Shown here: positions 25,252-33,770 of the stretch, in pieces
Numbering within the stretch: the first letter of the stretch is position 1
Layout of the letters: each line of letters opens with the position of its first letter
Source of the DNA: Acidimicrobiales bacterium
GTDB taxonomy: Bacteria; Actinomycetota; Acidimicrobiia; Acidimicrobiales; SKKL01
Direction of reading: 5' to 3'
NCBI GenBank assembly: GCA_034521975.1
Contig: JAXHLR010000005.1
Span: 124,001 to 188,000 of the forward strand
Length of the DNA stretch: 64,000 bases
Notes under the pieces: generated by a model
Told to the model about the DNA's origin: nothing
Database searches by the model: none
The model's input: the letters and a program-made list of their open reading frames with translations, nothing else
Position numbers and translations under genes: made by a program

Positions 25252-25895
25252 GCCGGCACCGTACCCGCCTCTGCGGACCCGCTCCCGCCGGCCGGCCGCT
25301 CGGTCGGGGCCGGCGCATCGGTGAGGTCGATGGTGAAGGGTCCGTCCTCGAGGATCTGACGAACGGGGATCCCGGCACGGACCGGCTGCGCCATGGCGTG
25401 GGCCACCAGTGCCATCAACCCGGCGGCGACGATGAGGTCGCCGAAGGACACGACCACCTCGACCACCGGTACCGGCACCGCGCTGCCCAGCAGCACCCAG
25501 ATCGTGTCCGGTCCGGCCAGGTGCTGGGTGGGGGTGAGGACCTGTTGCTGGGCCAGATCGGAGCCGAGGCCGACCGCGTGCAGCGCCCGTGGATCGACCG
25601 GTGTCCCGCCATGGAGCAGCACCGGCACGGCGTTGGCGCCGATGCCCACGGCGAGGACCCCTGTCCCCGGCAGGTGCAGGTTGGCCAGAGCGACCGCCAC
25701 GAGGACGATGAGGGCGATGGCGAGCACGGCACCCGCATCGGCCAGGAGCCCCAGGCGCGTCACGCCCAGAACCACGAGCGCCCCGGCGGCGACGGGCGCG
25801 AACCGTCCGCGGGTGCGGACCAGGCTGTGCAGCGTTCCCCCGTTGATCGCACCGAGCACGAACCCGGCCGTGACCACAGCAGCACTGAGGAGCAT
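25212..25895 (-). CDS. DUF5317 family membrane protein
   Basis: This 227-residue protein has about six hydrophobic segments and matches the DUF5317 family of Actinobacteria and related phyla, whose function is unknown. Landmarks are LHLPGTGVLAVGIGANAVPV, the loop LHGGTPVDPRALHAVGLG, and a hydrophobic helix VVEVVVSFGDLIVAAGLMAL. It ends in a Pro/Ser-rich tail that is coded in the region overlapping the glycosyltransferase start (40 bases), so the real stop may matter for coupling. The ATG at 25895 is eight bases from TAGCGT, an apparently leaderless start. Confidence 0.75.
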   Translation of the reverse strand: MLLSAAVVTAGFVLGAINGGTLHSLVRTRGRFAPVAAGALVVLGVTRLGLLADAGAVLAIALIVLVAVALANLHLPGTGVLAVGIGANAVPVLLHGGTPVDPRALHAVGLGSDLAQQQVLTPTQHLAGPDTIWVLLGSAVPVPVVEVVVSFGDLIVAAGLMALVAHAMAQPVRAGIPVRQILEDGPFTIDLTDAPAPTERPAGGSGSAEAGTVPACRPVPSSRSASD

Positions 25896-25903
25896 CGACC
25901 GCG

Positions 25904-25909
25904 ACGCTA
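25904..25909 (-). promoter_or_regulatory. -10 box (TAGCGT), leaderless promoter of the DUF5317 gene
   Basis: TAGCGT on the minus strand lies eight bases before the ATG start at 25895. Confidence 0.55.
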
Positions 25910-25977
25910 GAGGCGGGCGTGCCCCGGTTCGCGGATGGTCACAAGGTCACAAGGTCAGGGGTTCGCAGGCCGCAGGG

Positions 25978-26553
25978 TCACAAGCCGCTGCCGGCCATGG
26001 AGCCGACCAGCGGGGTGAGCCCGAGGTCGAACAGCGCGCACGAGGCCATGGCCTCGCCGTGGTCCCACTGCGAGGCGCTGGGGGCGAGGGCGAGGTAGTC
26101 GAGGCTCGACTCCTCCCATTCGATTTCGACGAAGCGCTCGAACGCCTCGGCACAGGCCAGGCGAGCCCGCTCCTCGGCGGCTGCCTCGCCCGGCCAGGGC
26201 TCGCCCGTCTCGGCGGGGAGCGGAACCTCGGCGTACAGCTCGTAGCGGTGGGGTGCATCGCAGGGCACGATTCCCACCGGCTCGCCCCGCTCGAAGGCCT
26301 GCAGCGGCGGATCGTCGAGATCCTCGAAGCACGCACCGCTCTCGAGCTGGGCAGGCTCGGCCGGTTGGGGTTCGACCGATCCCGCCGCGGAGTCGTCCAT
26401 GGTCCGCCCGTCGGCGTCGCCGAACACCACCGCGTCGCGCGGCGCGTACTCGCCGGCCCGCAGGTCGTCGCCCACGTAGTCGCCGCACGCCCCGGACGCC
26501 AGGACGACCAAGGCGACCATCGCCCACCGGCGCCGGGGAGCAGCGATCTTCAC
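25978..26553 (-). CDS. Septum formation-family lipoprotein (second of a pair)
   Basis: This 191-residue protein resembles the septum-formation domain family of Actinobacteria. It has a signal segment (MVALVVLASGACGDYVGDD, lipobox-like SGAC) and then four further Cys: GACFEDLDD, VPCDAPHRYE, LACAEAF and ASCALFD. The spacing is the same as in the upstream neighbour, consistent with two disulfides in an exported domain. The GTG start at 26553 overlaps the stop of that neighbour (GTGA), so the two are translationally coupled paralogues. The exact role is unknown; the family name comes from a weak link to septation. Confidence 0.75.
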   Translation of the reverse strand: MKIAAPRRRWAMVALVVLASGACGDYVGDDLRAGEYAPRDAVVFGDADGRTMDDSAAGSVEPQPAEPAQLESGACFEDLDDPPLQAFERGEPVGIVPCDAPHRYELYAEVPLPAETGEPWPGEAAAEERARLACAEAFERFVEIEWEESSLDYLALAPSASQWDHGEAMASCALFDLGLTPLVGSMAGSGL

Positions 26554-27194
26554 GGGGAACCGGCCACGGAGCCGACGAGTGGCTCCGAGTCGACCGACGC
26601 CGCCGCGCACACCAGCACCCGGTCGCCACGGGTCCAGGCGGCTGCGTTCGGACGGATGTGCACGATCTCGAGCTCGCTGTCGACGTACCCGACGCCCATG
26701 TACCCACCGAAGGCCTCGAGGCACTTCCGGTCGGCGGCGGCCAGCACGTGCTCGTCGCCCGGAAAGGGGGCGTCGGGGTTCTCGTTGAGCGACATCCGGG
26801 CGAAGGCCTCGGCGTCGTGGGGCTCGTCACAGCGACGCGGCGTGGCGTCGACGACCTCGACACCGTCAGGACCGTCCAGCTCGGCCAGACCGTCGAGATC
26901 GGGCAGATCGACGCAGTCGCCGACCTGCAGGGCGCCCAGTGGGACCCGGCCGTCGTCCAGTTCGTCGACTGCTGGGTCATTGGTCGCCGCCGCGTTGGCG
27001 AGGGGTGGATCGAGGGTGTTCATGGCGCGGGGTGGTGCCGCCGGGGCCTCGGTGGTGGTCGTGGTCGTCGATGTCTCGGGGTCGGGCTGGCGCTGCGAGG
27101 TCGGCGGCTCGGCCTGATCGTCGTCATCGGCGCTGCATCCCGCGACCAGCGCGAGGGTGACCAGCAGGGGCCAGAGCAATCGGTGTCGATCCAT
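26550..27194 (-). CDS. Septum formation-family lipoprotein (first of a pair)
   Basis: This 214-residue exported protein has a signal peptide with a lipobox-like LVAGCSADD, a long Thr/Pro-rich linker (about 28-60) and a septum-formation domain with four Cys: GDCVDLPDL, RCDEPHDAEA, KCLEAF and LVCAAAS. It is a paralogue of the gene that follows and overlaps it by four bases. The start lies one base from the stop of the class E sortase upstream, so the three genes probably form an operon. A cell-envelope function is likely but unproven. Confidence 0.75.
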   Translation of the reverse strand: MDRHRLLWPLLVTLALVAGCSADDDDQAEPPTSQRQPDPETSTTTTTTEAPAAPPRAMNTLDPPLANAAATNDPAVDELDDGRVPLGALQVGDCVDLPDLDGLAELDGPDGVEVVDATPRRCDEPHDAEAFARMSLNENPDAPFPGDEHVLAAADRKCLEAFGGYMGVGYVDSELEIVHIRPNAAAWTRGDRVLVCAAASVDSEPLVGSVAGSP

Positions 27195-27195
27195 C

Positions 27196-28275
27196 TCAGT
27201 ACGATGGAAGGAGCCGGTCGAGGTAGAAGAACCCGTTCCACAGCAGCCAGGCGAGCAGCGGCGTCGACAGCAGGTAGACGGACCAGCGACGCCACAGGCG
27301 CCCACCGACGACGGCGCCGGCGAGGCCGAGCCCGAACAAGCCTCCCCACATCAAGGTCGGCACCAGGGCGCTGCGGTCGCCGTTGAGACCCTCGCCCCAG
27401 CCCTCGTCGGCAGGCGGCCCGGGTTCGGTGGTCGGCTCGGCGGGGAGCTCGGCGCCCCCGTCGCCCTGTTCGTCGCCGTCCTCGTCGGGTCGAGGCTCGG
27501 GCTCGGGCGGTGGCTCGACCGGCTCCTCTTCGAGGATGCCCGTGACGATGATCCGCTGGCGGGCGCTACCTCTCGGATGACAGGCGATGAGCGTGATGCG
27601 GTTGTCGCCGAAGTCGTCGAGGACATACACCCCGCTGGCCGGGACGATGAAGTGTCCGACCTCGTCGCCCTCGTCGTTGGTGTGGGACTGGGCCACGTAG
27701 GTGAACTCGCCCCGCAGCGTGGTGACGACGATCTCGTCGCCGGGGGCGATCTCGTTGATCGACCAGAACGGGGCGCCGTAGGTCGTGCGATGGCCGGCGA
27801 CCGCCGCGTTGCCGGGAGTCCCCGGCATCGGGTTGCTCGGGAACACGCCCGGCCCCTTGCGGAGATCGGGCACGCGTACCCCGTAGACCATCGTCTCATC
27901 GACGCCGATGGAGGGGATCCGCAGCTGGGCCACCGGCTCGCCTCGGGTGGGAGCCAAGGACGCGAGGACCTCGGGATCGACCGGTTCGGGCTCGGTCGTG
28001 GTGGTGGTGACGCCCGGGAACTGGACCGGGCCGCTGGAACCGAGACCCCGCTCGGGACGCGGCTCGGTGGTGGTGGTCGTGGGGCGGGCGGTGCCGGAGC
28101 TCTCGAGCTGGGCGGCGAAGTCCGACTCGAGCTGGTCCTGGGCACGTGAGTGCTGGAGCCCGGTGCCCCACAGCTGGTAGGCGACGAAGAGCAAGGTGAT
28201 GATCCCGAAGCCGATCAGGGTGCGACCGGTCGCACCGAGGACGCGGGCGGTGCGGTGGCTCAGGCGGACGGTCAC
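27196..28275 (-). CDS. Class E sortase
   Basis: This 359-residue membrane protein is a cysteine transpeptidase that attaches surface proteins to peptidoglycan. It has an N-terminal transmembrane helix, a Thr/Pro linker, and the sortase domain with His in GNAAVAGHRTTYGAPFW and the catalytic Cys in TLIACHPRGSARQRIIVTG (Cys-x-x-Arg). After the domain comes a Pro/Glu-rich stretch and a hydrophobic C-terminal region with about two helices (LMWGGLFGLGLAGAVVGG). The GTG start at 28275 is eight bases from TAGCCT, hence leaderless. It is divergent from the ccm operon and upstream of two septum-type lipoproteins. Confidence 0.88.
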   Translation of the reverse strand: MTVRLSHRTARVLGATGRTLIGFGIITLLFVAYQLWGTGLQHSRAQDQLESDFAAQLESSGTARPTTTTTEPRPERGLGSSGPVQFPGVTTTTTEPEPVDPEVLASLAPTRGEPVAQLRIPSIGVDETMVYGVRVPDLRKGPGVFPSNPMPGTPGNAAVAGHRTTYGAPFWSINEIAPGDEIVVTTLRGEFTYVAQSHTNDEGDEVGHFIVPASGVYVLDDFGDNRITLIACHPRGSARQRIIVTGILEEEPVEPPPEPEPRPDEDGDEQGDGGAELPAEPTTEPGPPADEGWGEGLNGDRSALVPTLMWGGLFGLGLAGAVVGGRLWRRWSVYLLSTPLLAWLLWNGFFYLDRLLPSY

Positions 28276-28283
28276 GGACACCG

Positions 28284-28289
28284 AGGCTA
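28284..28289 (-). promoter_or_regulatory. -10 box (TAGCCT), leaderless promoter of the class E sortase
   Basis: TAGCCT on the minus strand lies eight bases before GTG 28275, which decides that start against GTG 28281. Confidence 0.5.
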
Positions 28290-28355
28290 CAAGCCGCCGA
28301 CGGGGAGCAACCGTCAGGCGGGCACCGCGTCTTGGTCGCCGAGGAGACTCACCGG

Positions 28356-28361
28356 TAGCCT
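28356..28361 (+). promoter_or_regulatory. -10 box (TAGCCT) of the ccm operon
   Basis: TAGCCT lies ten bases before the ccmA ATG with no Shine-Dalgarno between, which suggests a zero- to three-base leader for the whole operon. Confidence 0.5.
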
Positions 28362-28371
28362 GTTGACCTCC

Positions 28372-29055
28372 ATGGAGCCGGTCATCCACTTCCGCTCGGC
28401 GGTGTCGCTCCTCGGTCGGTTCCCGGCGCTGGCCGGCGTCGATCTGGCGGTCGAACCCGGCGAGATCGTGCTCCTCCGCGGACCCAACGGTGCCGGCAAG
28501 TCCACCTTGTTGAAGGTGTGTGCGGGCCTGGCCCCGGTCTCGTCCGGCGATGCGCGCGTCCTCGGGTTCGATCTGGTCGAGGACCGTCACTCGATCCGTG
28601 GTCGCGTGGGGCTGCTCGGCCACGCCACGTTCCTCTACGACGAGCTCACGGTGGCCGACAACGTCGCGTTCTGGGCCCGAGCGGCGCGGGCCGACCTCGA
28701 CGATGCGCATCACGCCATGGCACGCATGGGTCTGGCCGGCCGGCTCCGGGACGTGAGCGTGTCGCGCCTGTCGGCCGGTCAACGTCGACGGGTCGCGATC
28801 GCGGTGTTGCTGGCCCGCCGCCCCGAGCTGTGGCTCCTCGACGAGCCCCATGCCGGACTCGATGCCGACGGACGGGACCTGCTCGACGGTCTGGTGGTGG
28901 AGGCGGCCCGAGCGGGCGCGACCGTCCTGTTCGCCTCCCACGAGCTCGACCGTGCCCACTCGGTGGCCCAGCGCATCGTGACCCTCGCGGGGGGCGTCGT
29001 GACCGCCGACGAGGTCATGGACCCCCTGCCCGGGGAGGCCCACCGTGTTCCGTGA
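28372..29055 (+). CDS. ccmA: Heme exporter ATP-binding protein CcmA
   Basis: This 227-residue ABC ATPase drives the CcmABCD complex, which releases holo-CcmE (heme-loaded) in System I cytochrome c maturation. Walker A is RGPNGAGKSTLLKV, the signature is SRLSAGQRRRVAIAV and Walker B LWLLDEPHAGLDA, followed by the H-loop in ASHELDRAH. The start follows a leaderless -10 box. The next gene, ccmB, starts 11 bases before this stop. It heads a nine-gene maturation operon. Confidence 0.9.
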   Translation: MEPVIHFRSAVSLLGRFPALAGVDLAVEPGEIVLLRGPNGAGKSTLLKVCAGLAPVSSGDARVLGFDLVEDRHSIRGRVGLLGHATFLYDELTVADNVAFWARAARADLDDAHHAMARMGLAGRLRDVSVSRLSAGQRRRVAIAVLLARRPELWLLDEPHAGLDADGRDLLDGLVVEAARAGATVLFASHELDRAHSVAQRIVTLAGGVVTADEVMDPLPGEAHRVP

Positions 29056-29713
29056 CGCCGCGCTGATGGCCGGAAAGGACCTTCGCATCGAGCTGCGATC
29101 GCGGGTCGCGCTCAACCAGATCCTGCCGGTGGCGGTGCTCATCCTGTTGCTGTTCGGGTTCGCCCTCGATCCGGACTCGCCGGTGCTCACCCGGGCCACG
29201 CCGGGGTTGTTCTGGGTGACGGTGCTGTTCGTGACGGTGATGGCGGTCGAGCGGTCGTTCTCCCTCGAAGCCGCCGACGGGGTGCGCGACGCGCTCCGCC
29301 TGAGCGGGCTGCACCCTGGTGGCATCTTCCTCGGCAAGCTCGCCGCCCTGGCGGTGCAGCTGGCCGCCGTGCAGGTGGTGCTGCTGGCCGGGGTGATGGT
29401 GTTGTTCGGGCGCGAGCTGGCCGGCCATCTGCTGCTGGTCGCCACCGCGGTGGCCGCGACTGCGGGGATCGCCGCGGCCGGTACCCTCTACGGCGTGCTC
29501 GCCGCCGGTCTGCGGGTGCGGGAGACGCTCCTCCCGCTGTTGTTGCTACCGGTGCTGGCACCGGTGTTGATCGCCGCTACCCGGGCGTTCGAGACCGCGC
29601 TCGACGGTGTGCCATCCGACGGTTGGCCCTGGTTCAACTTGCTCGCAGTGTTCGCTCTCACCTACACCGGCTTCGGGATCCTCGCCTTCGGTCCCCTGCT
29701 GGAGGACTCGTGA
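29045..29713 (+). CDS. ccmB: Heme exporter membrane subunit CcmB
   Basis: This 222-residue integral membrane protein has about six hydrophobic segments and is the permease-like partner of CcmA. The sequence shows KDLRIELRSRVALNQILPV at the start, typical of CcmB, and VERSFSLEAADGVRDALRLSG in the middle. The GTG start overlaps ccmA and has GGGGAGG five bases upstream. Its stop overlaps the ccmC start (GTGA). Confidence 0.86.
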   Translation: MFRDAALMAGKDLRIELRSRVALNQILPVAVLILLLFGFALDPDSPVLTRATPGLFWVTVLFVTVMAVERSFSLEAADGVRDALRLSGLHPGGIFLGKLAALAVQLAAVQVVLLAGVMVLFGRELAGHLLLVATAVAATAGIAAAGTLYGVLAAGLRVRETLLPLLLLPVLAPVLIAATRAFETALDGVPSDGWPWFNLLAVFALTYTGFGILAFGPLLEDS

Positions 29714-30519
29714 CCACCCCCCACTCCTCCCTCTCCTCGACCGGTCCCTCCTCGACCGGTTCGGCTGCCACCCGCACCCTCGGCATCGTGTGCCTCGCGG
29801 CCATGGCCCTGCTGGTGTTCCTCGCCTTCGTGGCCAGCCCTCGCGACGCGGTGCAGGGCGATCTGGTCCGGCTCCTCTACATCCATCCCGCGCTGGCGTG
29901 GACCGCGTACCTGGCCTGCTTCGTGGCCTTCGGTGCGAGCATCTGGCACCTGGCGAAGCGCACCGAGGCCTCCGACGTGCTCGCCCACTCTGCGGTCGAG
30001 GTTGGTGCTGTGCTCACCGCGCTCACCCTCGCCACCGGCTCGATCTGGGGCCGTCCCACCTGGGGCGTCTACTGGGTGTGGGACGCCCGTCTCACCAGCA
30101 CCGCCATGTTGTTGCTGTTGCTGTTGGGGTACCTCGCCCTGCACCGCATCGATGCCGCTCCCGAGGTCCGGTCCCGTCGGGCCGCGGTCGTCGGTGTCCT
30201 GCTGGTGCCCAACGTGGTGCTGGTGCACCAGTCGGTCGAGTGGTGGCGGACCCTGCACCAGGACCCGACCCTGGCCCGCCGCGACTTCGACTTCGCCACC
30301 AGCGACCTGTTCATGTTCACCCTCGTCTACAGCGTGGTGGTGATGACCCTGGTGTTCACCTGGTTGCTGATCCACCGGTTCCGGGTCGGGTGGCTCGCGC
30401 TGCAGGCCGACGAGCTCTGGCTCGATGCCGCCATCGAGGCGCGCCGATCCGAGGCTGAGACCGAGGCCGACACCGAGCCGGAACCGGTCGCCTCGACGCC
30501 CGAGGGAGGCACACCATGA
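29710..30519 (+). CDS. ccmC: Heme handling protein CcmC
   Basis: This 269-residue, six-helix membrane protein delivers heme to CcmE. The family's tryptophan-rich WWD signature is WGVYWVWDARL with conserved His flanking it (LYIHPALAW, VHQSVEWWRTLHQ). A charged C-terminal extension (about 35 residues, rich in Glu) is not part of the usual domain. The GTG start at 29710, 5 bases after GGAGG, overlaps the ccmB stop, and the stop overlaps ccmD. Confidence 0.9.
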   Translation: MTTPHSSLSSTGPSSTGSAATRTLGIVCLAAMALLVFLAFVASPRDAVQGDLVRLLYIHPALAWTAYLACFVAFGASIWHLAKRTEASDVLAHSAVEVGAVLTALTLATGSIWGRPTWGVYWVWDARLTSTAMLLLLLLGYLALHRIDAAPEVRSRRAAVVGVLLVPNVVLVHQSVEWWRTLHQDPTLARRDFDFATSDLFMFTLVYSVVVMTLVFTWLLIHRFRVGWLALQADELWLDAAIEARRSEAETEADTEPEPVASTPEGGTP

Positions 30520-30656
30520 GCGCAGACATGGGCTACATCCTCGCGGGGTGGGGGATCACCCTGGCCACGCTCGGGATCTACTCGTTCAGCCTCGTGGTGC
30601 GGGGCCGCCGCCTCAGCCGCCACGTTCCCGCGGAGCGCCGCCGGTGGACGAGCTGA
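30516..30656 (+). CDS. ccmD: CcmD-like small membrane subunit
   Basis: This 46-residue gene is easily missed. The ATG overlaps the ccmC stop (ATGA) and the stop lies inside the ccmE start region. The product has one helix (MGYILAGWGITLATLGIYSF) with a basic cytoplasmic tail (RGRRLSRHVPAERRRWTS), the layout of CcmD. CcmD stabilises the CcmABC-CcmE complex. The position between ccmC and ccmE and the length fit CcmD; sequence similarity to proteobacterial CcmD is too weak to be proof. Confidence 0.75.
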   Translation: MSADMGYILAGWGITLATLGIYSFSLVVRGRRLSRHVPAERRRWTS

Positions 30657-31240
30657 GCCCCGACGCCCCCGATCCGGTCGGCGAGCCCGCCGGCGACGAC
30701 GCCGCGTCGCGGCTGGCGCCCCGCGTCCCGCCCGCGGCCCGCAGCCGGCGCCGCAACCCCTTCGCCCTGGCGTCGCTGGTGCTCATCGTCGTCGCCCTCG
30801 TCGCCGTGGTGATGATGGGGTTGGGCGATGCCGCCGTGTTCTTCCGCAACGCCGACGAGGCGGTGGCCCAGCGCGCCGAGCTCGGCGACCGCCGCTTCCG
30901 GATCCAGGGCCTGGTCGACGGCGACACCGTCACCGACACCACCCGCGGTGTCGACTTCGTCATCACCCACAACGGTGTCGAGGTCACCGTCGCCCACGAG
31001 GGCGATCCGCCCGATCTGTTCCAGCCCGGCATCCCCGTGGTGCTCGAAGGGCGTTGGGCCCGCGTCGACGCCCCTGACCTGGTCGCGCCGGTCGACGCCC
31101 TGCCCACCGACGACGGCTGGTACTTCGCCAGCGACCGCTTCTTCGTGAAACACACCGAGGTCTACGCCGAGGAGCATCCGGAGCGCACCGACGGCTACGA
31201 GGGTGAACGCGGGGGGAGCGAGGCCGGTCCCGGCCGATGA
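30644..31240 (+). CDS. ccmE: Cytochrome c maturation protein CcmE (heme chaperone)
   Basis: This 198-residue membrane-anchored heme chaperone receives heme from CcmC and hands it to CcmF. It has an N-terminal helix (about 46-67), an OB-fold beta domain and the heme-attachment region FFVKHTEVYAEEHP, where His is the covalent ligand and Tyr is axial in the family (KHxxxY). The N-terminal cytoplasmic part is longer than in proteobacteria and Pro/Asp rich. The GTG start overlaps ccmD by 13 bases. Confidence 0.86.
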   Translation: MDELSPDAPDPVGEPAGDDAASRLAPRVPPAARSRRRNPFALASLVLIVVALVAVVMMGLGDAAVFFRNADEAVAQRAELGDRRFRIQGLVDGDTVTDTTRGVDFVITHNGVEVTVAHEGDPPDLFQPGIPVVLEGRWARVDAPDLVAPVDALPTDDGWYFASDRFFVKHTEVYAEEHPERTDGYEGERGGSEAGPGR

Positions 31241-33198
31241 ACGCCGCGATCGGTTCGGCAGGGGTCATCCTGGGGTTCGTGGCCTCGGGGATGGGTGCGT
31301 TGACCCTGGCGGTCGGGCTCGCCAACCGCCGGCCGACGCTGCTTCGTCAGGGGATCACCTATGCCGCCCTGATCCTCGCGGGAGCGTTGGTGGCCTTCGT
31401 CGCCATGGAGCGGGCGCTGATCACCCGCGACTTCACCCTGGAGTACGTCGCCCAGGTGGGCAGCAGCCTCACCCCGCCGCTCTACAACTTCGCCAGCCTG
31501 TGGGGAGCGCTCGAGGGCTCGATCCTCCTCTGGGCGTTGGTGCTCGGTGGATACACGATGGCGGTGGCGTGGAAGTTCCGTGCCCGGCTCACCGATCCCC
31601 TCGTCGGGTGGGCGCTGTTCACGATGTTCCTCGTGGCGCTCTTCTTCTTCGGGCTGATGATGGGCCCTGCGAACCCCTTCACCACCTGGACCCCGCCGGT
31701 CGGCTTCGACGGACCCGGCCCCGACCCGTTGCTGCAGAACCACCCGCTGATGGTGGTCCACCCGCCCATGCTCTATCTGGGCTATGTGGGCTTCACCGTG
31801 CCGTTCGCGTTCGCGATCGCCGCGCTGGTCACGGGCCGGGTGGGCGAGGGATGGTTGCTCGAGACCCGGCGCTGGACCCTCTTCGCCTGGGGGTTTCTCA
31901 CCGCCGGCATCATCCTCGGTGCCTGGTGGGCCTACGAGGTGCTGGGCTGGGGCGGCTACTGGGGGTGGGATCCGGTCGAGAACGCCTCGCTGCTGCCGTG
32001 GCTCACCGGCACCGCCTACCTGCACTCGGTCATGGTCCAGGAGCGGCGCGGGATGCTGCGGGTCTGGAACCTGTCGCTGCTGTGCGCCACCTTCTCGCTC
32101 ACCATCCTCGGCACGTTCCTCACCCGTTCCGGGGTCATCGAGTCGGTCCACGCCTTCACGACCTCGGCGATCGGGCCCCTGCTGCTCGGCTTCTTCGGGG
32201 TCATCGTCGTCGCCTCGGTCGGGCTGATCGGCTGGCGAGGCGACCGCCTGCGGTCGCCCGGTTCGATCGACTCGCCGTTGTCGCGCGAAGGGGCGTTCCT
32301 CGCCAACAACGTGCTCTTCGGCGGGTTCGCGTTCGTGGTCCTGCTCGGCACCGTGTTCCCGCTGGTGGTCGAGGCGTGGAACGGCGACCAGCTGCGGGTC
32401 GGAGAACCGTTCTTCGAACGTATGAGCGTGCCCATCGCCTTGGCGCTGCTCACCATGATGGCCATCGCTCCCGCGCTTCCGTGGCGCAAGACCAACGTCG
32501 AGACCCTTGCCTCACGGTTGCAGTGGCCGGCCTGGTTCGGGACCGGCTGCCTGCTGCTCGCGCTGGTGCTGGGCGAACGCGGCCTCGGCACCCTCGCCGG
32601 CTACGGGCTCGCCGGTTTCGCCGCCGGAGCAGCGGTCCGCCAGATCGTGCTCGCCACCCGCCGCCAGGGTTGGCGGGGTCTGGTCGGCCGGGCCAACGGC
32701 GGCATGATCGTGCATCTCGGCGTCATCCTCCTCGCCGTCGGCATCATCGCCTCCAACGCCAACGTCGTCAGCCGAGAGCTGCGGCTCGAGGTCGGCGAGA
32801 CGGCGGTGGTCGAGGGCCACACCCTCACCCTGGTCGGGGTGTACGAGGAGGACCTGCCCCGCAGGCTTCGCACCGTTGCCCGCATCCAGGTCGACGGCGG
32901 TGAGATCCACGAGCCCGCCATGAACCTGTTCCGGGCATCCGGGCGCGCGGTGCCGACTCCCTCGGTGCGGACCACCTGGACCAACGACATCGCCTTGTCG
33001 ATCTTCCCGGTCGAGTCGCTCGACGACCCCGTCGGCATCCGCGCCGTCTACCAACCGCTCATCGCCTGGATCTGGACCGGGGGCGCATTGATGGTCGTCG
33101 GCACCGGCCTCGCCGCGTTCCCCGGACGTCGGCGTCGGCCCACCGACCCGGTGTCGGCCCCGCTGCCGGATACCGTGTCTCGCCAGGCCGGCCCATGA
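31237..33198 (+). CDS. ccmF: Cytochrome c heme lyase CcmF
   Basis: This 653-residue protein with about fifteen hydrophobic segments is the heme ligase that attaches heme to the CXXCH motif of apocytochrome c. It carries the WWD domain (GWGGYWGWDPVENASLLPW), GTFLTRSGVIESVHAF with a conserved His, a C-terminal domain and a final beta-rich exported part (residues about 510-625). Its ATG overlaps the ccmE stop and its stop overlaps the next gene. No CcmF split is seen. Confidence 0.92.
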   Translation: MNAAIGSAGVILGFVASGMGALTLAVGLANRRPTLLRQGITYAALILAGALVAFVAMERALITRDFTLEYVAQVGSSLTPPLYNFASLWGALEGSILLWALVLGGYTMAVAWKFRARLTDPLVGWALFTMFLVALFFFGLMMGPANPFTTWTPPVGFDGPGPDPLLQNHPLMVVHPPMLYLGYVGFTVPFAFAIAALVTGRVGEGWLLETRRWTLFAWGFLTAGIILGAWWAYEVLGWGGYWGWDPVENASLLPWLTGTAYLHSVMVQERRGMLRVWNLSLLCATFSLTILGTFLTRSGVIESVHAFTTSAIGPLLLGFFGVIVVASVGLIGWRGDRLRSPGSIDSPLSREGAFLANNVLFGGFAFVVLLGTVFPLVVEAWNGDQLRVGEPFFERMSVPIALALLTMMAIAPALPWRKTNVETLASRLQWPAWFGTGCLLLALVLGERGLGTLAGYGLAGFAAGAAVRQIVLATRRQGWRGLVGRANGGMIVHLGVILLAVGIIASNANVVSRELRLEVGETAVVEGHTLTLVGVYEEDLPRRLRTVARIQVDGGEIHEPAMNLFRASGRAVPTPSVRTTWTNDIALSIFPVESLDDPVGIRAVYQPLIAWIWTGGALMVVGTGLAAFPGRRRRPTDPVSAPLPDTVSRQAGP

Positions 33199-33770
33199 GC
33201 GACGACCTCGCCCCCCACCGGCGCGGCCACACGGCGCTCGTCTCGGCGTCGATCGTCGGGGTCGTCCTCGTCGCCTTCGTCGCCCTCCTGGCCACCCGCG
33301 ACAGCGGCGAGCGCGAAGGACGCAGTCCCCTCATCGGAGGGCCCGCGCCCGCGGTCGCCGGCACCACTCTCGACGGCGCGACCTTCGACCTCGACGAGCT
33401 TCGCGGTCGATGGGTGCTGGTCAACTTCTTCGCCACCTGGTGCCCACCGTGCATCGTCGAGCACCCTGAGCTGGTCTCGTTCCACGAGGCCCACGCCGAC
33501 TCGGGCGACGTCGAGGTGGTGAGCGTCGCCTTCCAGGACTCGGTCGATGAGATCGAGGCGTTCTTCGAGGAACAGGGAGGTGAGTGGCCGGTGCTGGCCG
33601 AGGGTGTGAGCTCGGTCGCGGTGTCGTGGGGTGTCACCGCGCTGCCCGAGTCGTTCCTGGTCGCACCCGACGGGGTCGTGGTCCACAAGTTCACCGGCGG
33701 CGTGACCTACGAGGGCCTGCAATCGATCCTCTCCCAGGCCCGGGGCATTCCCCAGGGGGACGGCTCATGA
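33195..33770 (+). CDS. ccmG: Thiol-disulfide oxidoreductase CcmG/DsbE (TlpA-like)
   Basis: This 191-residue thioredoxin-fold protein keeps apocytochrome or CcmH cysteines reduced. It has one N-terminal transmembrane helix, the redox motif ATWCPPCIVEHPEL, and cis-Pro in ALPESFLVAPDG. Its place between ccmF and ccmH fits CcmG. The ATG overlaps the ccmF stop; the stop overlaps ccmH. Confidence 0.9.
   Translation: MSDDLAPHRRGHTALVSASIVGVVLVAFVALLATRDSGEREGRSPLIGGPAPAVAGTTLDGATFDLDELRGRWVLVNFFATWCPPCIVEHPELVSFHEAHADSGDVEVVSVAFQDSVDEIEAFFEEQGGEWPVLAEGVSSVAVSWGVTALPESFLVAPDGVVVHKFTGGVTYEGLQSILSQARGIPQGDGS

Noticed and set aside
25940-25977. Short direct repeat (GTCACAAG twice) before the DUF5317 region
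   Set aside because: It is too short and simple to be called an element and has no partner structure.
27196-29445. Extension of the class E sortase frame over ccmA and ccmB
   Set aside because: The upstream part is antisense to ccmA and ccmB. The GTG at 28275 has a -10 box at the right distance and fits the family length.
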